Source: Jaapia argillacea MUCL 33604 (lineage: Eukaryota > Basidiomycota > Agaricomycetes > Jaapiales > Jaapiaceae). Taken from it: a DNA stretch of 64,000 nucleotides. The stretch is from the NCBI GenBank assembly GCA_000697665.1, contig KL197709.1, positions 1,177,791 to 1,241,790 of the forward strand, in the 5' to 3' direction. Every line of letters starts with the position of its first letter. Position 1 is the stretch's first letter. The notes under the pieces were generated by a model that was not told the origin of the DNA, ran no database searches, and saw only the letters and a program-made list of their open reading frames with translations. Shown here one piece after another: positions 1 through 10,944 of this stretch. The translations under genes were made by a program, and so were the position numbers.

Positions 1-4
1 CCAT

Positions 5-320
5 GTGGTTGTCAGGAGTGAGGGAATGGGATGTCGGGTCCGAAATCGTATGAAACTGGTGAGTTCAACTCAATCCGAAGAGAGGGGATGTCGTATACTT
101 GATTCGATGGAGTTATGGTCGAAACGGTATAATGGCGCGATTCCGCTAGTAGGCGGATTGGGTTCCCCACACCGCCTACTGACAGAATCGCGCTGTTATA
201 CCATTTCAACCGTAACTCCATCAAATCAAGTATACGACATCCCCTCTCTTCGGATTGAGCTGAACTCGCCAGTTTCATATGATTTCAGACCTGACATCCC
301 ATCCCCTCACTCCTGACAAC
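5..320. repeat. Large inverted repeat (palindrome), arms about 150 bp
   Basis: The two halves of this stretch read nearly the same on opposite strands: the left arm starts GTGGTTGTCAGGAGTGAGGG and the right arm ends with its complement. The centre near 163 is a short spacer flanked by AGTAGGCGG and CCGCCTACT. The arms differ at scattered bases, so they are not a fresh duplication. Transcripts from either strand could fold into a long hairpin. It may be a foldback-type or terminal repeat of the decayed element around it; the family is not recognised. Confidence 0.75.
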
Positions 321-508
321 CACACAGCACTCAGTCCCATCTCAAACGAAACTTGACTTTCAGTAATTCGCTCCCTCATCATTCTGAACTCGGAAATATC
401 CAAACATCCGAAGGTCCGCCCTATCCTCCTAACGAATCGATCGTATTCCGGATGATGTCGGAATTTCCTATCTGCTCCAACTCTGAGATTCCTCCTGAGA
501 CCAGATGT

Positions 509-780
509 CCACCATTTCGCCTCCACATCACTCAGCATTGGTAATTCCGATGTTCTACGATTAGGACTATATTCGACCCGACGATACGATTCTGATGCAC
601 CCGATGCAAGCGTTCATAGGAGTCCGGAACATTGGAATTCAACTCAAGACTAGTTGTTCACCATCTCGCCTCCACGTCATTCAGTATCGGGAATTCCGAC
701 GTTATCAAGTTAGGACCGTATTTGACCCGACGATACAACTCCGATGCACCCGATGCGAACGTTCCTAGGACTCCAAGACA
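509..780. repeat. Two tandem copies of a ~118-bp unit, offset 149 bp
   Basis: Copy 1 lies at about 510-626 and copy 2 at about 659-775. Both run through the same landmarks in order: TTCGCCTCCAC, a GGGAATTCCGA-like block, a GACCCGACGATAC block and a GCACCCGATGC block. Differences are scattered substitutions. No coding frame is shared or conserved. They are part of the decayed repeat region. Confidence 0.7.
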
Positions 781-1986
781 CCCGATTCGACTCAGAACTC
801 CTCCTTCACCACCTTGGACTTACGACCTTGCACGTCCCTGGAATCTCAACAATCTTATCAGGAAGCTTCTTATCTCGATGATCTGAGTCCCGATACACTG
901 CCACAACGCATTCTGATGATCCGATACTCCGGGATTTACAAAACACTTACATCACTCTCCACACCATCACTTATCGACTTCTCCACCTCATGTCTGTGCT
1001 CTTGGACTGAGTCCTCGATCAGGAAGATACTCGCTTTAGGTTTCCGAGATTAACTACTATAGATCCTGCTCATCCCAAGGCTTCTGTGCACTTCCCCTTT
1101 TGGTCTGATACGCCTCTGCTAGGACTTCACTCGCTTCTGAGGATACTCAGTATGTTTTACCTCAGTTACTTGACTTCCGAATTGTCCCCCTCTTTCGTTG
1201 TGCACTCCTTCACTTGATTCACCCTCATGTTGTCCCAAATTCACCTTTCCCTTTATCCTTTCCTATTCTGTAGCTACCTCATGTACTTAGGTATAAAAAC
1301 CTGTCCGTAGCTACTTTCCCAATAACAATCTTTCGTGATCTCTCTCATCCGGAGTTGCTCTCAGATGTCGTTCACCCTTGTGCTCTCAATCTAAGCTTGT
1401 CCTTGTGTCGCTCTCTAGTGTCCCCTCGGAATCTAACTGTCTCGGGCTTCAGACTTCTTTGTCTTCAGGATTTCCGGTTTTTCTTACTTTCAACTTGTGT
1501 TGACGTTTCCCAACCTTCACATTCTATCTTGACGCTTTCTTTTCGATTCATTCTGATCTTATTTCGTTCCGATTAGTGTTTTCCTTTCATTCCTATCCCG
1601 ACGTATTAGTTTCAGTCCATTTTGATTCAATTTCTTCATTTTCCTATCGTTTTAGTTTGCTTTTGTCACACGTCTTACAGTTAGTTTCGTCGTAATGTAT
1701 CCTTAGGTTTCCGAGTACTCCGACCCGATTCCCGACGTTCCGGACACCCGCACAAGTACTCGCTGTAGCGCACCCTCCCCTCAGGATTACTCCTCCACTA
1801 TCGCTGTGTCGAGTTGAGTTTCCCTTTGTGTTCTGATTACTGGACACATCACTTTCAGACCTTACCTAGTCTGTCCCACACATTCCTGCATCCCAAAACA
1901 CTGATCCCTCCCGTTCTTCAATTTCCATTGAAGATGAACAACTACCCCTCACTCAGAACTTACACACCTCAAGTACCCCACAGCGA

Positions 1987-2495
1987 GAGTGAAGCAAAGT
2001 ATTGCTCCGAGGGTAGTGTGAGGCCTGATGAAGCCTCAAGTCCGTTGGTGCAGTCAGGATCACAGAGCACAGGCGAGAACTAGCGACACGAGTCTCAGTC
2101 AATCGCAGAGGAGCCACATCCACCAAGCCAGCAGTCAGAGAATTGATACAAGAGTTACCAAGCAATGCTACACAAGTAGTACTCAGAGGTGATTTCGAGT
2201 CTCGAAGAGACCAAGCGTCAGAGGCACTGGTTACCAGAGATTCGACACAAGAAGGTTGTATCAATGGAGCTCAAAGATTCAGAGCCTTGTGGTGTGAGCA
2301 AGAGTGAGGCAGAGTATTATCGTTCTGAGAGCAGTGTGATGCTCGATGTGGCCTCAAGTCCGTCGGTGCAGAGAGAATTGCAGAGAACAGGCGAGAGTTA
2401 GGCAGGTTATTCTCGTTTAGAGAGCAGCACACGGATTGATGAGGCCTCGTGTCTGTCAGCGCAGTGAATGTCACAGAGTGTAGGCAAGAGCTAGA
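1987..2495. repeat. Three diverged tandem copies of a ~100-bp unit
   Basis: Copies lie at about 1987-2085, 2292-2400 and 2401-2495. Each carries a GAGTGAAGCA-like start, a GTGTGA(G/T)GC block, GAGGCCTCAAGTCCGT-type sequence, and ends near CAGGCGAGAG(C/T)TAG. About 200 bases of other sequence separate the first copy from the second. The unit belongs to the fossil region and has no recognisable product. Confidence 0.6.
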
Positions 2496-4014
2496 TTTCA
2501 ACTCCGCCATATTCACGCTGGTGCCTAACACAAGGTATCGACGAGATGATATCATTATGCTCGCAGTCACCATGGGGTCCAGGGGAGCATTACTGCATTG
2601 TGATGTGCCAGACATCGTGCTCTCATGGGCAGAACACACTTTATCACTAAGAGTCAACAGAGGGGTGGCTACAATCAGCCCTTTAATCAATGGTACTGGA
2701 TGTAAAGTACAATTGGATGCGACAATCTGGTATGTGGACTGCTCGACCTTACTCCTGGCCAAGGGGAGAGTGCCTAGTGGCGGCCCTCTCACCAACAACA
2801 GTGGGTCTTTCGTCGAAACAACAAAGCCAGAGGACAAGGACCTCACCTCATGCATAGAGGATAAATCATCTGCTGCTATCGAAGAGAAGGTGCCTATAGC
2901 CGGCCCTCGTTATCGACAACGGTTCTTTTGAGGAGTCGAGGACACCCGAGAATAGCGTCCTCACCTGAGTCTGCTCACGGGAGGTGATCAATGAGAGAGC
3001 ACCCAAAGCCAGTACTCTCACTGAAGATGGCACGAAGTGGGAGGCAGAGGGGTGCATCGACGAGGAGAGACCCACAGCGGGTTGTCTCTGCTCGGTAAAC
3101 TGATGTTGATTCACTCGAGCATGAGAGCTATGAGGGTGGGAGGGTTCGTGCGCTGTCGATGCAACCACCTGTGATTCTCAACCAGAACAACAATTACTCA
3201 CCAACCAGGCTAGTATGTCGTCGAGCTCTTTCAGAGACTCTGTATGCCTGGCACTTAATTCTAACCCACTGTTGTCGACACCGACAGGCCCCGTCTGAGT
3301 TCCGGCCCTACTCCGATACCTCTTCCAACTCTCAGATAATCCACTTGCATCTAGGTGACGGCGCTCATCAGGAGACCAAGTAGTTGTGGATTGGGGTATG
3401 CTAGGAGGTCGATCTCGCCCTGCAGGGTGTGCAGGAAATGCAACATGAGGTGAGGAGGGCTCAGATTGTTCAGTACCAGGAACCAACACATCGGTAGTCC
3501 GTCTTGATCTTCTCGAGGGTTGAGATTCCGCAGTGACGCTGTTTGTGCAAGAGGCTGGATGAGAATGGTGATGTAGCTCATTGTGGGGTCTGTCTTGTGC
3601 GTAAACACTGATTGTGAGTAGTGCTCTACAGAGACTGTGGTTGTTGGTGCTTAGGATTCTTGTGTATGACTAGCAGTTCCAGTGGTATAAGAGAGTGTAG
3701 ATTAGAGAGTGTAGGTTGGCACCAGAGAGCGCAATAGACGAAAGCTATGAGCAAGGAGTACAGGGGAATGCTGCCAAGAGTGAGCTACGACAATGATGAA
3801 AGCTACAGAACTTGAGCAACCCCAAGCTAGCAGTCTGTGCACAGAATGATGATGGAGAGAGAGAGAATGGAATGTTGTATGTTACTGTTTGCACGAACCC
3901 AAACCAGCCACAGCTCCAAATCCAACCAATGTCAACGTCCACAGCATGAAAGAAAGAAAGCATAGAAAGTAGAAATAGATAGAGAGACACTCGAAATGTA
4001 CATCGACACGGTTT

Positions 4015-4056
4015 CTGTTAGTAGGCGGATTCGCTCCCCCACACTGTCAGAACGCA
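4015..4056. repeat. Second copy of the motif at 150-192
   Basis: This segment carries TTAGTAGGCGGATT, then CCCCACAC, then TGTCAGAA-type sequence. The same order of blocks is seen at the centre of the inverted repeat (about 150-192). The two copies bracket about 3.85 kb and may be end or boundary repeats of one decayed element. That reading is an inference. Confidence 0.45.
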
Positions 4057-4399
4057 ACACAATGTGGGACATCAGAGATTCTTCCTGATGTGAGGACTGC
4101 AGACTGGGAGAATGGTGTCAAACTGGCAGTGCACCAGTGGTGTTGCCATGTCAAGTCTGTGGTAGTGCAAGAGGGAGACTGCAGTGATTCGGAGCCTCAA
4201 ACCAGGAGTGATGTGACAACACTTGGTGACATGTTGTTTTTTCGAAATTGGGAGGCTCCTTGAGGAAGGAGGAATGAGTGGGGGTGGGGGGAATGTCATC
4301 CCAGGTTCGGAATCGAGAGGAGGGGACACTGGAGATATTTTTGTATGTCGCCCTAGGAAGTTTGGCCATCATTATAAGTCATTGAGACTTGTATGAAAG

Positions 4400-5360
4400 C
4401 CTAAAGCTGTAGGGGTTCAAAATAAAAAGAAAACAAGTTCAAAAAAGTGTAAAACACTCAATGGATCATTCCTTAGTCACGCCAGTAGAACTGTTACCTG
4501 TCTTATATAGATAAGCCATAACTAATACTAGGGTGACACAAGAGAACGATAGAGAGTGAGTGAGACCGTAGACAATGCAGGTGTAAGACAATCTAGGGAG
4601 ACGAGAGAGTGCGCCCACACGCATGAATGAGAAAGAAACCAAACACAACCAAACTTCCAGCCACCACCTCAGTCACCTCCCTAACCAGATCCCAATCCTT
4701 ACAGATAGCCTTGAAGTCGCATTGTCAGAAGTAAGTAAGAGGTTCATTCTCTATGTTGGCCTCATCCAACTGAAATCACCTTGTCAGAAAATGGACATTG
4801 AAAAGGGAGGAGAGAGCCTCACATTCAGTATGGGAATGATTATGGGCCACCATGCTCCAGTTGGCATGCTTCTAGTTAGGATAGATTGCCTTGGCTAGAC
4901 TATGCAGATGCTGGGGTGGAGGCTCCAGTTGGGGATGGTGCATGCAATGATGAATTTGGGGGGGGGACAAGAAGGAGTCTTGGTCAGAATGGGGAAGAAC
5001 ATCAAAGCTTGCTCAGGGCCCTACAGAGAGGTCAGAATATACTCACTCAATGTAAACACGACACATACATGGTGGAGGGACTGCATCTCGTTGTGGGTGT
5101 CTTTCTCGAAGATACCCATGACATGGCCATCTAAGAGACAGGCTGTCGAGTAATGTGACAATGTCCTTTGAGGATGTGGGGATGCAGCGGAGGCATGGAG
5201 GATGTCAGCGAGTGAGGCCTATAATAGTGTGGTGTGTTTGCAATACTAGACTTGGAGATCCCCAGTGTTGGTTTATGACACGGCATTGGTGCAGATTGGC
5301 GCTCAGTTACAAGGGACCCATGTGCGGTTGGGTTAATGTCGAGGGCGAGTAACTCCAGAC
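4400..5360 (-). mobile_element. Possible Ty1/copia-like retroelement fossil
   Basis: On the minus strand there is an LTR-like block with a TATA box (TCTATATAAG, about 4501-4511), and further upstream a degenerate stretch (about 5020-5120) that loosely recalls the region between the protease and integrase of copia polyproteins. The copy is short and looks broken in many places and old. No reverse transcriptase motif was seen. It ends just before the first host gene. Family assignment is weak; the block could instead belong to the same decayed element as 1-4070. Confidence 0.3.
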
Positions 5361-5366
5361 ACAAAC

Positions 5367-5413
5367 AACCACGTGGAGTCACACCTGTCACATCTCGTGA
5401 TAGCCACGTGGTT
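5367..5413. promoter_or_regulatory. Paired CACGTG sites as a perfect 10-bp inverted repeat
   Basis: AACCACGTGG at 5367-5376 and CCACGTGGTT at 5404-5413 are exact reverse complements with a 27-base spacer. Each holds the E-box CACGTG, the core site of bHLH regulators such as Cbf1-type proteins. The second site ends 6 bases before the ATG chosen for the next gene, so it may lie in the 5' leader or show that transcription starts further downstream. Binding is an inference from the motif. Confidence 0.45.
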
Positions 5414-5419
5414 ATCTAG

Positions 5420-7530
5420 ATGACATCACAGCAGCCATCGAGCCTTGTGCTCCTCGCAAACTTTCTTTCGCTCAAACGTGTCCATAGCTACTGGTTGCCA
5501 CACCTCACTACACCACACATCCCTTCTGGAATCTTAGTTACGCCAAACATACCAATCCCGTCAAACAGACCAATCGGTGCAACCACTTTCGTCTTACCTC
5601 TCAAACCTCCTCACGCGAGGACTATCGGCACACCCCAGGTGTTGGTCGACGGCAAGGCGGAAGATGCCCTGAAGTTGGAGGAGGTGGCGTTTACTGTTTA
5701 TTATCCTGCGGATGTGAGCGGGGAGGTGGGGAGATGGAGGCAGGGACTTGACTGGGTCGTTCGGTTCGTCTCTTTACTTTCAAGTTGAAATGATCCTTGG
5801 CTCGTGTGCTAACTTTTCAAGATGAAACTACTTAGGCCGCATAAGAATACCTTGATGGGTTATTTCCATTTTGGAGGTTCGTTTTGTACTCTCGTTCGAC
5901 TGACGCACTTTCACTGTGACTGAGTATTTCCTGGCAGGGCTCGGTCCAGTGATTACCTGGCTTATATGGCCCCTCATGTACCTATACACCTTCTTCATCA
6001 AGGTACCGCACTATTTCCTTCCCGTCAACTTGCACTCAGATTAGCGCTAGATACCCGTATATCCAAATGCTCCCCTACAAACCCCAGCCCTCCATTCAAG
6101 TTCCCATTCCGACGAGACCCTCACCCCCGGTGACGGAGAGACCACCCCACAATGGCCCCTCGTTCTCTTCTCACACGGACTCTGCGGTACTCGTACCACC
6201 TACAGGTTCGCACCCCTCCCATCTCGTTTCCCAAACCAGAAACTCAATTGAAATTTTCTGTTTTTTGATCGTGTGACTTGAGTTCATGTAGTAATTTGTG
6301 TACAAGACTTGCGGCTTCTGGTCGTATAGTGTTGGCGTTCGAACATAGAGATGGGAGTGCTCCTGTTTGTATGCCCAGGAACCCGGAGACTGGGGAAGCA
6401 AAGGTGAAATTGTATCTCAAGCCGGACCAAGTCATGTATGTACGATTCCTCGACCCTTTCCCTTTGGTTGCCATGTTGCTGACATCACCCTTTCGTGCGA
6501 TTTAGTTGGCCCAAGAACGGGAATACAGAAGACGAAGCCCATACCCTAGCCCTCCGTTTCGACCAACTAGAATTCCGAAAACGCGAAATATACCTCGCTT
6601 ATTCCGCGTTTACCTCTTTCATCCATACCGGTAACTTGGGAGACCTCCAGGTCATTGATGATACCACCGGTGACGTCCGAGCTGAACAAATTGGCTATGA
6701 GAGTTGGAAGGGATTGGTGGAATGTGAGAAGGATGTTGCGTTTGTCGGACATTCGTTTGGTGGTGCTACTGTCGTTCGTACCCCCCTTCGTTTTGGTACG
6801 GGGTTGGTGGCTAAAGGAGTTTTGGTTATAGTTCTCACTCTTGTCGACGCCACCACCTGTTCCTTACAATCCCATCCCAATCACGCATGCCCTGGCATTG
6901 GATCCATGGCTGGAACCCCTCCCTTCGCCTGGTCCGGAACCCTACGTACACACCGAATCTGCCTCCGATTCGTTGGTGGGTGTGGAGAAGAACGCGCAGT
7001 GTGATCAGGTGAAGGATGAGGAGAAAGGGTTCCCGCCTCCGAAAATGCTGGTTTTGAATTCGGAAGGTTTCAGTCTTTGGAGAGTCCATTTCTCGAGGTT
7101 GGAGGAGGTTGTGAAGGGATGGGACAGGGGGAGGGTTATTACCATTCGTGAGTTTCTTTTTATCCTGGTTTGTTTACTCGTACCCCTTATTCGTGTTGGG
7201 ATTCTCTATTCAACAGTCCGGTCAACACACGTCTCATTCTCGGACTTTCCCCTCCTCATACCATCCTTCTTCCCTTCTTCCTCATCTTCAACCGCAACAC
7301 TCCTTTCGAAAATTATTGGGAACCTCTCTGTCGCTTTCCTTGAAGATCGGTTATATCGTGATTCGGGTCATGGTGATGATGAGAAGAGTGGGGAGATTGT
7401 TGATGGGGAGGGGCTTGGAGTACGAGAGCGGGAGTTGGTCATTGAGGACGTTGAGTGGAGAGAAGGTGTTGCTGGGAGGAAGTGGAAGAGGAGGATGGTG
7501 GGTGAGGTTGGGGATGTTGTTTTGCATTGA
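5420..7530 (+). CDS. Platelet-activating factor acetylhydrolase-like lipase
   Basis: Predicted serine esterase of the PAF acetylhydrolase family (1-alkyl-2-acetylglycerophosphocholine esterase), which removes short or oxidised acyl chains from phospholipids. The gene has about eight exons. Landmarks in order: the oxyanion-side motif LVLFSHGLCGTRTTY (exon near 6060-6205), LAFEHRDGS, the nucleophile elbow GHSFGG (near 6750), ALDPWLEPL with the likely catalytic Asp, VLNSEGF, and STHVSFSDF with the catalytic His (near 7225), so the triad looks complete. A hydrophobic exon (GPVITWLIWPLMYLYTFF, near 5945) suggests membrane contact. The start at 5420 is the first in-frame ATG, right after repeat-derived DNA. 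The N-terminus before about residue 60 resembles nothing I know and may be wrong. The stop is TGA at 7528-7530. Confidence 0.88.
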
Positions 7531-7745
7531 TGGGGGTGGCTGCTCATATAGCTTTTATACCTTACAACCGAGGGTTATTCGTGGTACTAGGTCTCGCGGT
7601 TAATTAGAGGAACCCACACATGCGTTATTACAATATTTAGCTATTGGTTGGCACCCCTCTTCCGAGTACCTCCAATCTAATCTTATCTCGATTGCCCTTG
7701 TCCTCTTCCTCCAACAATTAGCATAAACTCGACCTAACCTTAGCG

Positions 7746-10700
7746 ATGGTCTCAACACACCTCCTGCCAGCCCCTCTGCCCCAACTCCCGCCTCCAGCAA
7801 TGCAAATCCCACCGACTCCCGAAGAACAGCTGAACATCGAGATTCTAACAGGCATGATGGCCGGCGAACTGGACGAGCATGTCGCGAGGAAGGTCCTGAG
7901 GAAACACGGAGGCGACATGCAGAAAGCTGCCTCTGCCATTTTGGAAGGCGACAGAGGCGAGGTCGCTGCCGGGGGGAACGCTGGAGGGAGTGGTAGTGGT
8001 AGTCTGTTAGGGTTGAGTGGGTTGGGTGGCGGGTTTGGTACGGGGGGAAGTGGGAGTGGTATGGGCACGGCGGGGAGACCTAGGAGTCCGCCTCGTGAGT
8101 GCCGCTTGTTGCGTTTTCGTCGACGGGAAGGGCGCTGATGTTGGTGTAGCTTCGAGACCGGAGCACGATCGAAACGTGATTGACCTTACTGGAGACGACG
8201 AGTACAACACTGGTCTCTCCGATGCTCTCGAAACAAACTTTGGACCAAGTGATAGGCCTCCTGACCAGAATTGGGCCATGGTTAGGTCAGATGTACGTTT
8301 TGCTCGCCCTCCTCACCCCTTTCTATACTTATCGTCGTCATCCTTTTCTTTGTTGCTTTGGGTTTTTGACGCCCGTAGCAAGCACAAGGCCCACCAGCTG
8401 GCTTGTCACACGACGATCATTCATTAAGCCGAGCCATCGAAGCTAGCCTTACGTCTAGTTATCTTGATTTTGAGAATGAACCGTTTGAGGTAAGGCCAGA
8501 TGAAGAGAAGGTTAGGAAGGATCATAGGTAAGCCTCCTCTTCTCATCCTACTCTTCATACCTCACTGGAATCTATGATCTTTAACTCACCATTTTTGTTT
8601 GTGGTGAGTGTAGACCTATGGCCCTCCGCCCGACGATCCCGACAATCCATTATGCGGCCCTCCTTCTCCAAGCTCTATTCTTTGTCCCGCAGGTTAGGGA
8701 TAACATAGCTACATGGAGGGCTACCGAACCAGAGTCTGAGACGGAAGATGGGATAAAGATGGAGGAGAGTCAAGGAGTAGATGCTATGGTTATTGAGAAA
8801 CGTCCCCCTCGTACGTTCCTTCATTCTCCCTTCCCTACACCAAATAAAATCATCCACAATGCTCATACTTCCCTATCGATTCAAACAGCCCCACCAAACC
8901 CGCAAGAAGAGACAGTCTTGCACCTAGTCGAACTCTTCACCAATATGGACCAAGCAGTCCTTTCGGAACTCACCGTTGATATCCTGTTGGCGGATTTGGA
9001 GACGGAGAAGATGGGTGGGGGAGACTCGGCTGGGGATTTGAGTGCTAGTGAGTCCTTTCCAGTCCGTGGGCGATTGGGATGTTGATAGTTTTGGGGGTGT
9101 AGATTTTTTGGGAAGGATCTTGAATGTTATTGAGAATGTGTTGAATGGGGATTATGCGAACGCTTCACCAAAGTGGGTACCCCCTCCCCCTGACTCTCCT
9201 CTCGCTCAACCCATGGCTTAACTTGTCTCCTAACACGACCAGACGTCTCTTCCACTTCCGCTACGGCGCTCTATCAAACAAAACTTCCCTCAACGAAAAA
9301 TCCATAGTCTCCGTAACGATCAACCCAAACCACCCATCCCAAAACGAATTGATGGGCTGTTTGGTCGCACAATTCTGTGAACCAGGGGCAATTGGAACAG
9401 GTGGGAACGCATACCCCATCTCTGCCACAGCTTCCGCCGCCACTTTAGGTGGAGCCTTGAATACTAGAGTGGTGGTGGATAAAGGAGAACAGGAGGTGAT
9501 TTACGAGCAGAGTGATGTCGTTGTTTTTCATCTTGTCAGGCCTCCCACTTATGGCTCCATCACCGCTACCAACGCCACGAATACCTCCTCGACGAACAAC
9601 AATACGAATTCGAAAGCTCGTGCTACGACTCCTGTCCCGGCTACGTCTGCACCGGATGGATCGAAAGAGGGAGGCAAGGGTGGATTGTTCAAATATCCGA
9701 AATGGATTTATTTGGATCAGTTCTTGGCTGGGAATGCTAAGATTGCTAGGGAGAAGAGGGGGGAGAGGGGAGAGATTTTGGAGGAGGTTGGTAGGCTGGA
9801 GGGGAGGAGGGAGGGGATTGGGAGGTTTAAGGTCGGCTTTTTTCGTTTTGTTTAGTTTGAGAATTGCTGACTGTGGTTTGGCGGGTGTTATAGGGTAGAG
9901 ATACATTTGGAGATTTGACGAGTGCGGTTTATTATTATGAGAATGTGGCTATGAGTGACGTGGAGGAGGAGAAGGAGGCTTTGAAGGATATTGCTATAAA
10001 GTTGAGGAAGAGTTTGACGAGGCTTGAGAATGAGAAGCTAGGTAAAGTCCTATCGTCGGTGCCTCTTGTGTGACTGATGTGAATCTACTACTTTTTTGTA
10101 GCTATTGATACGAAGATTGCAAAGTTGAAGAAGCAAGCGGACGAGTTGTTTGATTGTCCCGAGTTGCAACAACATCGTGTACGTCCTCTGCTCACTTCCC
10201 TTGAACATGTCTCTTCACCCGTCTTTAATACTCACGTTGTGTCCATCGTGTATAGTACGACCTCCGAGTCGTCCTGGTTGACGATGGAGTATTAGGACGG
10301 AAACATCTATATTCCTATGTCAAGTATGTCGGGAAATGGTGGAAGACTGTTGATGATATCGTTACTGAGGTCTGTTCACTGTTTTTTCCCCCTCTCTTCT
10401 CCCAGATGCTAAATGACTCTGACTTTACTTGCTCAGGTAACGGAGGACGTGGTGTTGAACGACCCAGCAGGCCTCCACCTCGGCGCAGGCCCATATCTCT
10501 TGTTTTACAGCCGCGCGATGACGGAAGCAGAAGAGGATAGGGCAACGAACTATCTGGACTGGCCGGAAATTTGCATTGTTTGTGTCGGATATCTGCTTGT
10601 TCACCACACCCCTTACACTTTTTTTTTCAGGATAATGTGGGACATAATAATTTGAAGTACCTGGAGGGTATCCCGGTTGAGGTGGCTAAACAAGTGATAG

Positions 10701-10789
10701 CTGTTGTTGGAAAGGAGAAATTTATGGAGGAGGTTGTTGGGAAGGTTGTGGCGAAGGATGAGACGATGGATGTAAGTCCGGGTTCGTGA
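7746..10789 (+). CDS. USP25/28-like ubiquitin protease homologue, probably inactive
   Basis: The order of parts matches human USP25/28: a UBA-like N-terminus (about residues 25-70), a Gly/Ser-rich linker, the SUMO-interacting motif VIDLTGDDE, a ubiquitin-interacting motif (LSRAIEASL), then a USP fold split by a long insert with a coiled coil (LRKSLTRLENEKLAIDTKI). The C-terminal USP box is clear: YDLRVVLVDDG, KHLYSYV with the catalytic His, then WWKTVDD and YLLFYSRA. The N-terminal box, where active enzymes have GNTCWFSAVIQSLF, reads TIHYAALLLQALFF, so the catalytic Cys appears replaced by His. No Cys codon is available in that exon. It may therefore bind ubiquitin and SUMO chains as a scaffold. 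About ten short introns. The start is the first ATG before the UBA; the stop is at 10787-10789. Confidence 0.8.
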
Positions 10790-10944
10790 GGGGTGCTTGA
10801 AGTGGAGGACGAACAAGGGTGGAAGTGTTATCTTATCTTATCTACTCAACTTGGTTCCAACAACGCGTTGTACTGTTGCGCACCTTCCACACGGATACCG
10901 GCAGCGAGCTCTGATAGTCGGGCACCGTTCGTCTTCTCATCGCG

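Larger units (their letters stand above)
1..4070. repeat. Degenerate repeat-rich region, retroelement-like fossil
   Basis: No host gene could be supported here. The stretch is a patchwork of short open frames, an inverted repeat at 5-320, tandem repeats near 509-780 and 1987-2495, and a TATA-like box near 1290. A motif of about 40 bases around 150-192 recurs at 4015-4056, so the two copies could mark the limits of one decayed element of about 3.9 kb. I could not recognise gag, protease, reverse transcriptase or integrase, so the family is unassigned. It looks old and heavily broken. The retroelement label is an inference from repeat structure only. Confidence 0.4.

Noticed and set aside
2271-2855. 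Minus-strand open frame of 194 codons in the repeat region
   Set aside because: It spans two of the diverged tandem repeats, and the frame is not kept in the other copy. It is a by-product of repeat sequence.
2449-2931. Plus-strand open frame of 160 codons
   Set aside because: Inside the fossil repeat region and unlike any known protein; a chance opening is more likely.
6841-7530. A separate 229-codon gene
   Set aside because: Its frame is the last part of the PAF acetylhydrolase gene. It carries ALDPWLEPL, VLNSEGF and the catalytic His after one intron.
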